48,042 bases of DNA from an uncultured Rhodospirillales bacterium (GCA_903860935.1 CAIOSQ010000155.1:1-48042); one strand, 5' to 3'. Positions 1 to 11,159 are shown, counted from the first letter of the stretch. Program-made: numbers and translations. The notes: generated by a model not told the origin, from the letters alone.

Positions 1-2097
<2,097 letters not shown>

Positions 2098-2256
2098 GGA
2101 GCGGCACTCCTTGGCTATGGGCTTTGGTGTTTTATGACTGGACGGGCGGCGTGTCACTCCGCATGGCCGTGCCGCGCCCGCGCGCTTTGCTTGGCTTTCT
2201 CAGTGCCGCCTCATGCTAGGTTCGCGCCGGGGCGATGCAGCACGAAGGGGACGACG
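2098..2256. promoter_or_regulatory. Divergent intergenic region between metY and the hydrolase operon
   Basis: Both promoters must lie in these 159 bases. On the plus strand TTGGCT (2191-2196) and TGCTAG (2214-2219) are separated by 17 bases and could drive the hydrolase operon. On the minus strand GTGACA (complement of 2152-2157) and CATAAA (complement of 2131-2136) are 15 bases apart, a short spacing for metY. I looked for a SAM-II or SAM/SAH riboswitch before metY and found neither signature. Promoter calls are by eye and weak. Confidence 0.3.
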
Positions 2257-3111
2257 ATGCGGCTCTGGGACAGTCTCGACGCACGCGAGCACGAATACCA
2301 ATACAACCCGCAGATGTCGGTGCCGGACTTCAAATCGTTTCAGGCACGGCGCGAGCAGCCGAACGCCTCCGCGCGTGCGCGGCTTCGCTGTGCCGCGGAC
2401 ATCGCCTACGGGTCGCACCCGCTGCATGGTGTCGATGTCTATCCCGCGGCGAATGCCGGCGCGCCGGTGCACATGTTCTTCCATGGCGGCTATTGGCGCA
2501 TGCAGGACAAGCGCAACTTCGCCTTCATCGCCGGGGCGCTGGTCGATGCGGGAATCTGCGCGGTGATCGTCAACTACGCGCTGTGCCCGGATGTCACGCT
2601 CGACGGCGTGGTCGACTCGGCGCTGCTCGCGACGGAGTGGACGGTCCGCAACATCGCCGCGTATGGCGGCGATCCTGCGCGCGTCACCTTGTCCGGCCAT
2701 TCCGCCGGCGCGCATCTCGGCGCCGCGATCCTCGCGACCGACTGGACGACGCGCGGATTGCCGGGCGATTGCGTCAAGGGCGCCGTCCTCATCAGCGGCA
2801 TCTTCGACCCAGCGCCGGCCGCGCGCACGAGCGTCGACGTCGATATCCGCCTGACACCCGAACTGATCGCGCGGCACGACTACGAAGCGCGTCCGCCGCG
2901 CATCCTCTGCCCGACATGGATCGTCGCCGGCGGACGGGAGCCCTGGCACTGGATCGACCAGTCCTTCCGCTATGCGCACCACCTGCGGCGGCATGGCGGC
3001 GATCCTGGCGTGGTGGTGTCGCCCGGCGACCATCACTTCAACATCATCGACCAGTACCTGGATCCCGCCAGCGACATCATGCGGTCGATCCGGGCCGTGT
3101 CCGCGTCCTGA
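2257..3111 (+). CDS. Alpha/beta hydrolase resembling kynurenine formamidase
   Basis: A 284-residue alpha/beta-hydrolase. The oxyanion motif HGGYW (76-80) is typical of the kynurenine formamidase/arylformamidase group. The nucleophile is S149 in SGHSAG, the likely catalytic histidine is H258 or H259 in GDHHF, and the acid may be E227 in AGGREP. No signal peptide, so cytoplasmic. The start at 2257 follows GAAGGGGA; longer readings upstream have no supporting site. The next gene begins 16 bases after the stop, so this is probably the first gene of a long operon for uptake and breakdown of an unknown compound. No kynurenine genes are nearby, so the substrate may be another formamide, amide or ester. 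Confidence 0.72.
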   Translation: MRLWDSLDAREHEYQYNPQMSVPDFKSFQARREQPNASARARLRCAADIAYGSHPLHGVDVYPAANAGAPVHMFFHGGYWRMQDKRNFAFIAGALVDAGICAVIVNYALCPDVTLDGVVDSALLATEWTVRNIAAYGGDPARVTLSGHSAGAHLGAAILATDWTTRGLPGDCVKGAVLISGIFDPAPAARTSVDVDIRLTPELIARHDYEARPPRILCPTWIVAGGREPWHWIDQSFRYAHHLRRHGGDPGVVVSPGDHHFNIIDQYLDPASDIMRSIRAVSAS

Positions 3112-3127
3112 CGGGGAGGAGAGCCAC

Positions 3128-4270
3128 ATGAGCCGTATCCGCGACATCCGCATCGTCGGGCTCGAATACGCGATGCCCGAGGACAAGGCCTACGGGATGG
3201 CCCGTGGCCTCACCTCGAGGCGCGGCGGGGGCATCGTGTATCTCGAAACGCAGGACGGTGTCGTCGGCATCGGCGAGGCCTGGGGGCCGCCAAAGGTCAC
3301 CGCCGCCTATCTCGAGATCGTGAAGCCGTATTTCGTCGGGACCAGCGTCTTCGCGCAGCGCGGGGTCCAGCGCATGGTCCACGCCAAGCACTATCATTTC
3401 GGAACACAGAACCAGCTGACCGCGCTGTTCAGCGGCATCGACATCGCCGCGCATGACGCCATGGGCAAGCTGCTCGGCGTGCCCGTCTGCGACCTCATCG
3501 GCGGGCGTCAGCGCGACCACGTCCAGGTCTACGCCTCCGGCGGCTATTTCACCCGCGACGCCGACCAGCAGGCCGCGCTGGCGCGCCAGTTGGAGCCGCA
3601 TGCGGGCAAGGGCTATGCGGCCTTCAAGATCAAGATCGGCCGCAACCCCGCGGACGACGAGGCGCGCGTGCGGCTCGCCAAGCAGGTCATCGGCGACGCG
3701 GCCGTGCTGACCGTCGACAGCAACGGCAACTACACGGTCGACCAGGTCCTCGAGAGCATGCGGCGGATCGCCGGTCACGGGATCGGGTGGTACGAGGAGC
3801 CGCTCGCGCCGCAGGACTGGAAGGGCTACGCGGAACTGCGCGCGCGTGCGCCGATCCCGGTGGCGACGGGCGAGGCGTTGTATGAGTCCTTCGATCTCCG
3901 CCGTCTCATCGACGGGCGTCTTGCCGATGTCGTACAGCCAGACCTTGCGCTCTGCGGCGGGCTCAGCGTGGCGCGCTTCGTCGGCGAGCTTTGCGCGGCC
4001 GAGCATCTGCGCCTGTCGCCGCATGTCTGGGGCACGGCCGTCGGTCTCGCCGCGGCGGTGCATTGGGTCGCCTCGCTGCCCGACTACCCGCACGCGCATA
4101 ACGTGCCGTTTCCGACGCTGGTCGAATACGACATCGGCGAGAACGGCCTGCGCGACGGATTGTTCACGAGCCCGATGCGTGCGGAGCGCGGCCTGATCGC
4201 CGTGCCGCGGGGGCCGGGCCTCGGCGTCGAGCTCGATCCGGACGTGGTCGCGCGCTACACGGTGCGGTGA
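3128..4270 (+). CDS. Mandelate racemase/muconate lactonizing enzyme family protein (enolase superfamily)
   Basis: A 380-residue enolase-superfamily enzyme, which abstracts a proton alpha to a carboxylate with a divalent metal. The catalytic K167-x-K169 is in AAFKIKIG. Metal ligands are D197 (TVDSN), E223 or E224 (WYEEP) and E249 (ATGEAL). An Asp-His dyad, D272 (QPDLALCGG) and H299 (SPHVWG), places it in the mandelate-racemase subgroup. Products of this subgroup are racemases, epimerases or sugar-acid dehydratases; the substrate cannot be named. The ATG at 3128 follows GGGGAGGAGA. Its TGA overlaps the GTG of the next ABC ATPase (GTGA), strong evidence of one operon. Confidence 0.85.
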   Translation: MSRIRDIRIVGLEYAMPEDKAYGMARGLTSRRGGGIVYLETQDGVVGIGEAWGPPKVTAAYLEIVKPYFVGTSVFAQRGVQRMVHAKHYHFGTQNQLTALFSGIDIAAHDAMGKLLGVPVCDLIGGRQRDHVQVYASGGYFTRDADQQAALARQLEPHAGKGYAAFKIKIGRNPADDEARVRLAKQVIGDAAVLTVDSNGNYTVDQVLESMRRIAGHGIGWYEEPLAPQDWKGYAELRARAPIPVATGEALYESFDLRRLIDGRLADVVQPDLALCGGLSVARFVGELCAAEHLRLSPHVWGTAVGLAAAVHWVASLPDYPHAHNVPFPTLVEYDIGENGLRDGLFTSPMRAERGLIAVPRGPGLGVELDPDVVARYTVR

Positions 4271-5286
4271 TCCTGGACATGTCGCAGGCGCCGCTGCTCG
4301 GCCTCGAGGATCTGCGCACGGAGTTCGCGACGCCGCGTGGCGTGGTGCGCGCGGTGGACGGCGTCGACCTGTCCGTCGACGCGGGCGAGACGCTGGCGAT
4401 CGTGGGGGAATCGGGTTCCGGCAAATCCGTCACGGCCCTGTCCGTCCTGCGGCTGTTCACGCGCGCCGACCGCGCGCGCGTCTCGGGGCGTATCATCTGG
4501 CGCGATCGCGACGGCGCGGCCGTCGATCTCGCCGCGCTGGACGAGCGGCGTCTGCGGAACATCCGCGGCAGCGACATCGCCGTCGTGTTCCAGGATCCGT
4601 CGGCGAGCCTCAATCCGGTCTTCAGCATCGGCGCCCAGATTCGCGAGGCGGTTCGGCGCCACCATCCGCGTACCGATGCCGCGGCGCGGGCGGTCGAATT
4701 GCTGCGTGACGTCGGCATCGCGGATCCCGAGCGGCGCGTCGATGCGTTCCCGCATCAATTGTCGGGCGGCATGCGGCAGCGCGCGATGATCGCCATCGCG
4801 CTCGCCTGCGCGCCGCGCCTGCTGATCGCCGACGAACCGACGACGGCATTGGACGTCACCATCCAGGCGCAGATCATGCGCCTGCTCGCGGAACTCAAGC
4901 GGCGCCACGGCATGGCGCTGCTGTTCATCACGCATGACCTCGCGCTGGTATCGGAGATCGCGGACCGCGTCGCAGTGATGTACGCGGGGCAGGTCGTCGA
5001 GACCGGACCCGTGGATGCGGTGTTGCGACAGCCGGCCCATCCCTACACGCGCGCCTTGCTGGCCTGCCGCCCGGTCCGGCGCTATCGCGACGATGCGCCG
5101 GATGATCGCATCCTGGAGACCATTCCCGGTGCACCGCCACGCCCTGGCGCGATCCCCAGGGGATGCCGGTTCGCGCCGCGCTGCGCCGCCGTCGTGGCGG
5201 CATGCCGGTCCGTCGAAGCGGTCGGGCTAGAGGCGTCGGGTGATGGCCGGAGCGTGCGCTGCCTTCGCTGGCGGGAAACACCATGA
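4267..5286 (+). CDS. Dipeptide/oligopeptide-type ABC importer, ATP-binding protein (DppD-like)
   Basis: A 339-residue ATPase that energises an inner-membrane importer together with the next gene. Walker A is GESGSGKS (47-54), the signature LSGGMRQR (165-172) and Walker [12 protein letters not shown] (to residue 196). The C-terminal [12 protein letters not shown] and a cysteine-containing tail are the oligo_HPY region specific to the peptide/nickel/opine ATPase family. The GTG at 4267 overlaps the previous stop; an ATG at 4279 is an alternative that leaves all motifs intact. Peptide is only the family default. With an enolase-superfamily enzyme, a dehydrogenase and a formamidase-like hydrolase nearby, the cargo may be an acidic or amide-containing metabolite. 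Confidence 0.9.
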   Translation: MILDMSQAPLLGLEDLRTEFATPRGVVRAVDGVDLSVDAGETLAIVGESGSGKSVTALSVLRLFTRADRARVSGRIIWRDRDGAAVDLAALDERRLRNIRGSDIAVVFQDPSASLNPVFSIGAQIREAVRRHHPRTDAAARAVELLRDVGIADPERRVDAFPHQLSGGMRQRAMIAIALACAPRLLIADEPTTALDVTIQAQIMRLLAELKRRHGMALLFITHDLALVSEIADRVAVMYAGQVVETGPVDAVLRQPAHPYTRALLACRPVRRYRDDAPDDRILETIPGAPPRPGAIPRGCRFAPRCAAVVAACRSVEAVGLEASGDGRSVRCLRWRETP

Positions 5287-6257
5287 CCGCGACGCCCCTC
5301 GTCGAGACGCGCGGGCTTGGCAAGGTCTTCGACCTGCCGCGCGACGGCTTCGGGCCGCGGCCGCGTCTGCGTGCCGTCGACGACGTGTCGCTGTCGATCG
5401 CACCGGGCGAGGTGCTTGGTCTGGTCGGCGAGTCCGGATCCGGAAAATCGACGATCGGACGGCTCGTGCTGCGCCTGATCGAGCCGAGTTCGGGCAGCGT
5501 CGCCTTCGATGGCCGGGACATCACGCGCATGCCGGCCTCGCAACTGAGGCCGCTGCGCCGGTCCATGCAGATGGTCTTCCAGGATCCCTACGCAAGTCTC
5601 AATCCGCGGCGCAATGTCGGCGACGCGATCGCGGAGGTGCTCGCGTTGCACGGCATCGGCGCCGCCGCCGAGCGGCGCGAGCGCGTCGCCGCCCTGCTGA
5701 CCCAGGTCGGGTTGTCTGCCGAGGATGCCGCGCGGCGGCCGCGCGAGTTTTCCGGCGGGCAGCGGCAGCGCATCGCGATCGCGCGGGCGCTCGCGGTCGG
5801 GCCGCGCTTCCTGGTCGCGGACGAGCCGGTCTCGGCGCTCGATGTATCCGTCCAGGCCGGGATCCTCGCGCTGATGCGTGAATTGCAGGACGGGCTCGGG
5901 CTCGCCATGCTCTTCATCTCGCATGATCTCGGCGTCGTCGAGGTGATGGCCGACCGTGTCATGGTCCTCTATCTCGGGCGGGTGATGGAGGTCGCGCCGA
6001 CGCGCGCGATCTACACGACCCCCCGCCACCCTTACAGCGCCGGCTTGCTGGCCGCGGCGCCGCTGCTCGCCGGGCGCGAGCGGCCGGCCGTGCAGTTGCG
6101 CGACGAGATCCCGAGCCCGGCCGATCCGCCGAGCGGCTGCGTGTTCCGGACGAGATGTCCCTTCGCCCTGCCGCGCTGCGCCGAGGAGACGCCGCCGCTA
6201 CGACCGGTCGGGGAGGGGCGCCAAATGGCGTGCCTGCGCGATGACCTCGTCTTCTGA
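5283..6257 (+). CDS. Dipeptide/oligopeptide-type ABC importer, ATP-binding protein (DppF-like)
   Basis: The second ATPase of the importer, 324 residues. Walker [10 protein letters not shown] is at 49-57, followed by a Q-loop in MVFQDPYASLNP, the signature FSGGQRQR and Walker B VADEPVSALD. The C-terminal RHPYSAGLLAAAP and FRTRCPFALPRC are the family-specific tail. DppD and DppF types work as a heterodimer on two different permeases, both of which are encoded about 3 kb downstream. The ATG overlaps the stop of the DppD-like gene (ATGA), and its own end overlaps the next start by 17 bases. Start and family are secure; cargo unknown. Confidence 0.9.
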   Translation: MTATPLVETRGLGKVFDLPRDGFGPRPRLRAVDDVSLSIAPGEVLGLVGESGSGKSTIGRLVLRLIEPSSGSVAFDGRDITRMPASQLRPLRRSMQMVFQDPYASLNPRRNVGDAIAEVLALHGIGAAAERRERVAALLTQVGLSAEDAARRPREFSGGQRQRIAIARALAVGPRFLVADEPVSALDVSVQAGILALMRELQDGLGLAMLFISHDLGVVEVMADRVMVLYLGRVMEVAPTRAIYTTPRHPYSAGLLAAAPLLAGRERPAVQLRDEIPSPADPPSGCVFRTRCPFALPRCAEETPPLRPVGEGRQMACLRDDLVF

Positions 6258-7191
6258 GCGTGCTCCGATCCTCGTCGTCGGCGGGCGCGGTTTCGTCGGC
6301 GCGGCGGCGGTGCGCGCCTTGGGTGCCGCGGGCGAGACGGTCCATGTCCTTGGGCCGTCGTCGCCGGTTCCTCTGCCCGCGGGCGCGAGCGAGACGATCG
6401 CCTCGATCGAGGACGATGACGTGGTACGCGATGTGCTGGCGCGTCTGCGGCCGCGGGTCGTGGTGAGCTTCGCGGCCTTCTCCGCCGGTCCGATCGGCCT
6501 TGGACGGTCTGGCGAGGCCGATCCGGAGCGTATGCTCGCGGTCAACGTGCTCGGCTTCCGGCGATTGCTCGAGGCCTGTGTCTCGGCCGGGGTTCACCGC
6601 GTCGTATGGACGAGTTCGACGGTCGTCTTCGGCCGCGCGGACAGCTTCGCGGTGCGTCTTGGCGAAGACGCGCCGCGGCGCCCCTTGATCAATTACGGGC
6701 TCAGCAAGGTCCTTGCGGAAGATGTCGCCGCCTATATGCGCGGGCGGCACGGGGTCGAGACGGTCGGATTGCGCATCCCTCTGATGCTCGGGCCGGGGCT
6801 CTGGTACGACGGCGCGGCGAGTGTTCTCAAGACGCTGGTCGCGGAGGCCCGTTCCGGTGCGCAGCCACATGTCGCCGTACCCGGCATCACCTTCGACGCG
6901 ATGCATGTCGACGATGGCGGCGATCTCGTCGCGGCGCTCTGCCGGACCGCGGCCGCCCTCGCGCCGGTCTACAACGTCGCCGGCTTCACGACCTGCTACC
7001 GGGACATCGCCGCATCGCTTTCGGAACTCGTTCCCGGCTATGCGCCGCGCCTGTCCGAGGAAGAACCGCCCATCGTCTATCCGCTCGTGAGCCAGGACAG
7101 GCTCGAGCGGGATACCGGCTGGCGGCACCGGCGCGACCTGCGCGCCGTGCTCGCCGACATGCTCAGCGAAAGGAGATCATCCGCATCATGA
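6241..7191 (+). CDS. NAD-dependent epimerase/dehydratase family protein
   Basis: A 316-residue extended SDR. The dinucleotide motif GGRGFVG is at 14-20, a serine pair at S125-S126 lies in WTSSTVVFG, and the catalytic Y152-x-x-x-K156 is in NYGLSK. Members act on nucleotide sugars or oxidise/reduce hydroxyl groups of sugar acids and similar compounds. In this operon an oxidoreductase acting on the product of the enolase-superfamily enzyme or hydrolase is plausible. The start lies inside the end of the DppF-like gene, and the stop overlaps the RidA-like start as ATGA, so translation is coupled on both sides. The substrate cannot be predicted. Confidence 0.8.
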   Translation: MTSSSERAPILVVGGRGFVGAAAVRALGAAGETVHVLGPSSPVPLPAGASETIASIEDDDVVRDVLARLRPRVVVSFAAFSAGPIGLGRSGEADPERMLAVNVLGFRRLLEACVSAGVHRVVWTSSTVVFGRADSFAVRLGEDAPRRPLINYGLSKVLAEDVAAYMRGRHGVETVGLRIPLMLGPGLWYDGAASVLKTLVAEARSGAQPHVAVPGITFDAMHVDDGGDLVAALCRTAAALAPVYNVAGFTTCYRDIAASLSELVPGYAPRLSEEEPPIVYPLVSQDRLERDTGWRHRRDLRAVLADMLSERRSSAS

Positions 7192-7652
7192 CGATCGACG
7201 CCAGACTTGCCGAACTCGGTATCGCGCTGCCCGCGCCGCGCGCGCCTGCCTTTGCCTATGTTCCCGTCGCCTTCGAGGGTGGCCTCGCCTGGGTGTCCGG
7301 GCAATTGCCCTGGGGCGCAGATGGCGGCTTGCCGAAGGGCAAGCTTGGGGCCGGGATATCGGTGGACGAGGGCAAGGCCGCGGCGCGTCTGTGCGTCCTC
7401 AACGGGCTCAGCGTCCTGCGCGAGACGATCGGCTCGCTCGACCGCGTGCGGCGGATCGTCAAGGTCGTCGGGTTTGTCGCCTCGGCGCCCGGCTTCGTCG
7501 AACAACCGGCGGTGGTCGACGGGGCATCGAACCTGCTCGGCGAGATCTTCGGTGCCGCGGGCCGGCATGCACGCTCCGCCGTCGGGGTGGCCGAGTTGCC
7601 ACGCGGCGTGCCGGTCGAGGTGGAGTTCGTGGCGGCGATCGCGGAGGCGTGA
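7188..7652 (+). CDS. RidA/YjgF/YER057c/UK114 family protein
   Basis: A 154-residue member of the RidA superfamily: trimeric proteins with deaminase or related activity on imines/enamines, or ligand binding. Visible family features are the SGQLPW strand motif near residue 39, a LNGLSVLRETIGSLDRV helix segment and RSAVGVAELPRGVPVEVEFVAAI at the C-terminus. The catalytic arginine of authentic RidA (RxxV/A) may correspond to R127 in this last segment, but the longer 150-residue form with YVPV near the start belongs to a subgroup whose function is uncertain. The ATG overlaps the previous stop and follows AAAGGAGA. Its presence hints at a nitrogen-containing substrate with an imine intermediate. 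Confidence 0.82.
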   Translation: MTIDARLAELGIALPAPRAPAFAYVPVAFEGGLAWVSGQLPWGADGGLPKGKLGAGISVDEGKAAARLCVLNGLSVLRETIGSLDRVRRIVKVVGFVASAPGFVEQPAVVDGASNLLGEIFGAAGRHARSAVGVAELPRGVPVEVEFVAAIAEA

Positions 7653-7724
7653 GCGCGACGCTTGACGGCTCGGCGACGCTGCCGAAACCTGACATCAGTT
7701 TCATATTCCTGGGGAGGTCTTACG

Positions 7725-9308
7725 ATGACACACATGTTTAGAGGCTGGGTCGCGCGCGGCGCGGGCATCGCGCTGGCCGCGCTGCTCGCCTCCGGTGCCG
7801 CGGCGCAGGACGCCATGATCTATGGCAAGTCCGATCCCGCCGCGAAGTCCGGCGGGCGCCTCACGGTCGGGTCGCTGACCGAACCGCCCGCGCTCGACCC
7901 CTATCACCAGGCGGCGGATGCGCGCATCCGCGTGACCGTGCTCGCCTATCAGGGGCTGTTCTTCGAAGACGCCTCGGGTCAGGCGGTGCCACTGCTCGCC
8001 GAGAGCTACACCATGTCGGCCGACGGCTTGAGCTACACGTTCAAGCTGCGCCGCGGTGTGAAGTTCCACACCGGCCAGACGATGACGTCCGCCGACGTCA
8101 AGTACAGCTACGACTATCTGCGCGACTCAAAGAACGGTTCGCCGGGCGCCGGGGATCTTTCGACCGTCGACTCGATCGAGGCGCCGGACGACAGCACCGT
8201 GGTCTTCAAGCTCTCGCGTCGTAACGGCCTGTTGCCGATCACGCTCACGCATCGCTACGGCGGCGTCATCCCGAAGGATTATTTCGCGACGCCCGACGCG
8301 CGCACGAAGTTGAACGAGGTGTCGGTCGGAACCGGACCGTTCAAGCTCAAGCAGTTCCGCCAGAATTCCGTTCTCGTGTTCGAGAAGTTCAAGGATTACT
8401 GGCAGGCGGGGTTGCCGCATGTCGACGAGGTCACCTTCGCGTTCATGCCGAACTCTGCGGCGATGGTCGTGGCGGCGCAGAACCGACGCATCGATCTCGG
8501 CATTTTCACGCGGCCGCAGGACGCCGAGCAATTGACCCGCGTGCCGGGTGTGCGTCTCGTCCGGACCCCGTCGATGAACCAGCGCTCCATCGATCTCGGC
8601 TCCGAGCATCCCCTGCTCAAGGACGCCCGCGTCCGCCAGGCGATCGCGCTCGGTATCGACAAGGACGCCGTCATGAAGGCTTCGATCGCGGGCTATGGCC
8701 AGGTGATCGGAACCATGGTCGCCGGCATGCAGGAGCGCTGGGGGCTGCCGATCGCCGAGGCGCCGAACCAGAAGGTCGATCTTGACCGCGCACGGCGGCT
8801 GCTGGCCGAGGCCGGTCATCCCAACGGCTTCGAGATCGAGCTGACGACGATCATCGGCTACGACTGGATGGACGCCGCCGCGGTCACGATCGCCGATCAG
8901 TTGCAACGCATCGGCATCAAGGTCAACATCCGCAAGATCGAACTCGGCGTCTGGGTCCGCAACTTCCAGAACCGCCAGATGGGCTTCACCTTCAACGACT
9001 GGCCGAGCTCGCCGGATCCCAGCCTGCTGTATTATCGCCACTTCCGCGCGCAGCCCCTGGGCGCCGATTTCCGCAACTGGAACAACACGAAGGCGAGCGA
9101 ATTGCTCGATCGCGGGCGTGAGGAATCCGACTACGGAGTCCGTCGTGGGATCTACAACGAGTTCCAGAAGATCCTCGCCGACGACGTGCCGACGATCATG
9201 ATGTTCTCGGCCGACCTGCTGACCGTGGAGCGCGACCGCGTGCGCAACCACCAGCAGCATCCGACGGGCTGGTATTTCAGCCTGATCAAGACTTGGCTCG
9301 CCGACTGA
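7725..9308 (+). CDS. Periplasmic substrate-binding protein of the peptide/opine/nickel family (SBP_bac_5)
   Basis: A 527-residue extracytoplasmic binding protein that delivers cargo to the permeases encoded just downstream. A signal peptide (basic start, hydrophobic stretch, cleavage after AAA near residue 26) exports it. The mature part begins QDAMIYGKSDPAAKSGGRLTV-like and carries the family marks LTEPPALDPYH, PLLAESYTMSADGLSYTFKLRRGVKF split over two strands, and TGPFKLKQF. The ATG at 7725 follows GGGGAGG; an upstream in-frame start at 7662 would put 21 charged residues before the signal and is rejected. The family handles peptides, opines, sugars and other solutes, so cargo is open. Confidence 0.9.
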   Translation: MTHMFRGWVARGAGIALAALLASGAAAQDAMIYGKSDPAAKSGGRLTVGSLTEPPALDPYHQAADARIRVTVLAYQGLFFEDASGQAVPLLAESYTMSADGLSYTFKLRRGVKFHTGQTMTSADVKYSYDYLRDSKNGSPGAGDLSTVDSIEAPDDSTVVFKLSRRNGLLPITLTHRYGGVIPKDYFATPDARTKLNEVSVGTGPFKLKQFRQNSVLVFEKFKDYWQAGLPHVDEVTFAFMPNSAAMVVAAQNRRIDLGIFTRPQDAEQLTRVPGVRLVRTPSMNQRSIDLGSEHPLLKDARVRQAIALGIDKDAVMKASIAGYGQVIGTMVAGMQERWGLPIAEAPNQKVDLDRARRLLAEAGHPNGFEIELTTIIGYDWMDAAAVTIADQLQRIGIKVNIRKIELGVWVRNFQNRQMGFTFNDWPSSPDPSLLYYRHFRAQPLGADFRNWNNTKASELLDRGREESDYGVRRGIYNEFQKILADDVPTIMMFSADLLTVERDRVRNHQQHPTGWYFSLIKTWLAD

Positions 9309-9319
9309 GCCGGACCGGT

Positions 9320-9350
9320 GCGCGCCGTCCCCGCATCGGGGGCGGCGCGC
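9320..9350 (+). promoter_or_regulatory. Strong hairpin between binding-protein and permease genes
   Basis: A 13-bp stem (9320-9332 with 9338-9350, one G-U pair) with a 5-base loop begins 11 bases after the binding-protein stop. No clean T-run follows, only CTTCTCTC, so it looks more like an mRNA-stabilising stem or attenuator than a full terminator. Such stems commonly allow the binding protein to be made in excess of the membrane components. The role is inferred. Confidence 0.6.
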
Positions 9351-9372
9351 GTCTTCTCTCCCGACACGCCCC

Positions 9373-10314
9373 ATGCTCCGTTTCCTCGTCGCCAGGCTGA
9401 CCAGCGCGCTCCTGGCCGCGGCGCTGTCGAGCCTGGTCGTCTTCGTCCTGATGCGGACGGTGCCGGGCGATATCGTCGCACAGATGCTCGGTCAGGCTGG
9501 CGATGCCTCCGCCGCCGCTGCGCTGCGCGGGTTCTTCGGTCTTGACCGCCCGATCCATGCGCAGTTCGTCGACTGGCTGGCGCAGGTCCTGCAGGGCGAT
9601 CTCGGCCGCAGCTGGTACCAGGGCAAGCGTGTCTCGGCGCTGATCTGGGAGGCCTTCGCGGTCACCTTCGAGGTCGCGGCGGTGACCCTCGTCCTCGCGA
9701 CGCTGATCGGCGTTCCGCTGGGCGTCCTCGCGGGGATCGTCGAAGGAACGCGTCTCGACGCGGCGATCCAGACCTTCAATCTCGTCGGCCTGTCGGCTCC
9801 GGTCTTCTGGGTCGGGTTGATGCTTCTGGTCGGCGCGTCGGCGGTCTTCGGCTGGTCACCGCCCTTCGCGTTCATGCCGCCGAGCGTCGATCTTGCCGAC
9901 AACATCGCCATCGTCATCCTGCCGGTGTTGAGCCTCGCGGTTCTCCAGGCCGCCGCGTACAGCCATTTCGTGCGCGACTGCATGGTCGCGGAACTGCGTC
10001 GCGATTATGTGCGGGCGGCGATCGCCAAGGGGCTGTCGCCGGCGCAGATCCATTTCAAGCATGCGTTGCGCAACATCCTGATCCCGCTGGTGACCTTCAT
10101 GGGACTGATCTTGATCCAGATCCTGGGCGGCACCGTGGTGATCGAGAGCCTCTTCTCGCTGCCGGGGCTAGGCCGGCTGATTTTGTCGGGCATCCAGGGC
10201 CGCGATTATCCTGTCGTCCAGGGCGCGCTGCTCTTCGTGGTCGCGATCGCGATCGTCGTCAATTTCGTGGTCGACCTGCTCTATGGGTTGATCGACCCAC
10301 GGCTGCGCCCATGA
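9373..10314 (+). CDS. ABC importer permease (DppB-like)
   Basis: A 313-residue inner-membrane permease. One membrane segment at the N-terminus (residues about 10-27) is followed by a periplasmic part with RTVPGD and FGLDRPIHAQF, typical of DppB/OppB, then five further segments. The cytoplasmic coupling loop is RDYVRAAIAKGLSPAQIHFKHALRN (about residues 214-236), which docks on the ATPases. The stop overlaps the next ATG (ATGA). It forms the channel with the DppC-like protein, served by the two ATPases at 4267-6257 and the binding protein at 7725-9308. Confidence 0.9.
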   Translation: MLRFLVARLTSALLAAALSSLVVFVLMRTVPGDIVAQMLGQAGDASAAAALRGFFGLDRPIHAQFVDWLAQVLQGDLGRSWYQGKRVSALIWEAFAVTFEVAAVTLVLATLIGVPLGVLAGIVEGTRLDAAIQTFNLVGLSAPVFWVGLMLLVGASAVFGWSPPFAFMPPSVDLADNIAIVILPVLSLAVLQAAAYSHFVRDCMVAELRRDYVRAAIAKGLSPAQIHFKHALRNILIPLVTFMGLILIQILGGTVVIESLFSLPGLGRLILSGIQGRDYPVVQGALLFVVAIAIVVNFVVDLLYGLIDPRLRP

Positions 10315-11141
10315 CCGCGCGCGCTCTCCGCGAGGCTCTGTCCCAGGCCAATGGCATGCAACGCCTGAGCCTGATCCTGATGGTCGTGTTCGCCGTTCTG
10401 ATCGTGGCGCCTGATCTCGTGGCACCGCAATCGCCCCTGACCGTCGATCCGTCTCGCGCGCTGCGGCCGCCTTCCGCCGTCCACTGGTTCGGTACCGACG
10501 ATGTCGGCCGCGACCTTTTCGCGCGCGTGGTGCATGCGACGCGCATCACGCTTGGCCTCGTCGCCGGCGCGCTCCTGCTGTCGGCGCTCGTCGGCGGGAC
10601 GCTCGGGTTGGTCGCGGGGTTCCTCGGCGGCGCCGTCGACCTCGCGGCGGCGCGGGCGGTGGATGTCGTGCTCACCTTTCCGCCGATCATCGCCGGGGTC
10701 GTGATCACGGGGATCCTTGGGCCGGGCGCCGGCAATCTCGTCCTTGCGCTCGCCATCGTCTACATGCCGATGTTCTTCCGCATCGCACGCTCGGGCGCGC
10801 TGGCGGAGAGCAAACGGACTTATGTCGAGGCTGCGCGGGCTCTGGGCTTCGGCGGTGCCAGCATCCTGTTCCGGCAGGTGCTCCCGAACGTGCTGCCGCT
10901 GGTCCTGCTGCAGTACGTGATCCTGTTTCCGCTGGCCCTGCAGATCGAGGCCGCGCTCGGCTTCCTCGGGCTCGGTGTCGCGCCGCCGACGCCGGATTGG
11001 GGCGCGATCCTCGAGCAGGGGAAGAACTTCATCCTCGTGGCCTGGTGGATTTCGCTGTGGCCCGGACTCTTCCTGCTTGCCTCGGCCTTCGCCGTGATGG
11101 TGTTCGGCCGTTTTCTACAGGCGCGACTGGGCGCCGGCTGA
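10311..11141 (+). CDS. ABC importer permease (DppC-like)
   Basis: A 276-residue inner-membrane permease partnering the DppB-like protein. The HWFGTDDVGRDLFARVVHATR stretch after the first membrane helix is the DppC/OppC signature. The coupling loop lies in RTYVEAARALGFGGASILFRQVLPN (about residues 168-192), and EAALGFLGLGVAPPTPDWGAIL is characteristic near the C-terminus. Six membrane segments are apparent. The ATG overlaps the previous stop. The cupin-like gene starts 18 bases downstream, so transport and catabolic functions stay on one transcript. Confidence 0.9.
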   Translation: MTARALREALSQANGMQRLSLILMVVFAVLIVAPDLVAPQSPLTVDPSRALRPPSAVHWFGTDDVGRDLFARVVHATRITLGLVAGALLLSALVGGTLGLVAGFLGGAVDLAAARAVDVVLTFPPIIAGVVITGILGPGAGNLVLALAIVYMPMFFRIARSGALAESKRTYVEAARALGFGGASILFRQVLPNVLPLVLLQYVILFPLALQIEAALGFLGLGVAPPTPDWGAILEQGKNFILVAWWISLWPGLFLLASAFAVMVFGRFLQARLGAG

Positions 11142-11159
11142 TTTCACCGGGAGGGGTGC

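Noticed and set aside
2098-2256. SAM-responsive riboswitch before metY
   Set aside because: I looked for the SAM-II and SAM/SAH core sequences, common before alphaproteobacterial methionine genes, and found neither.
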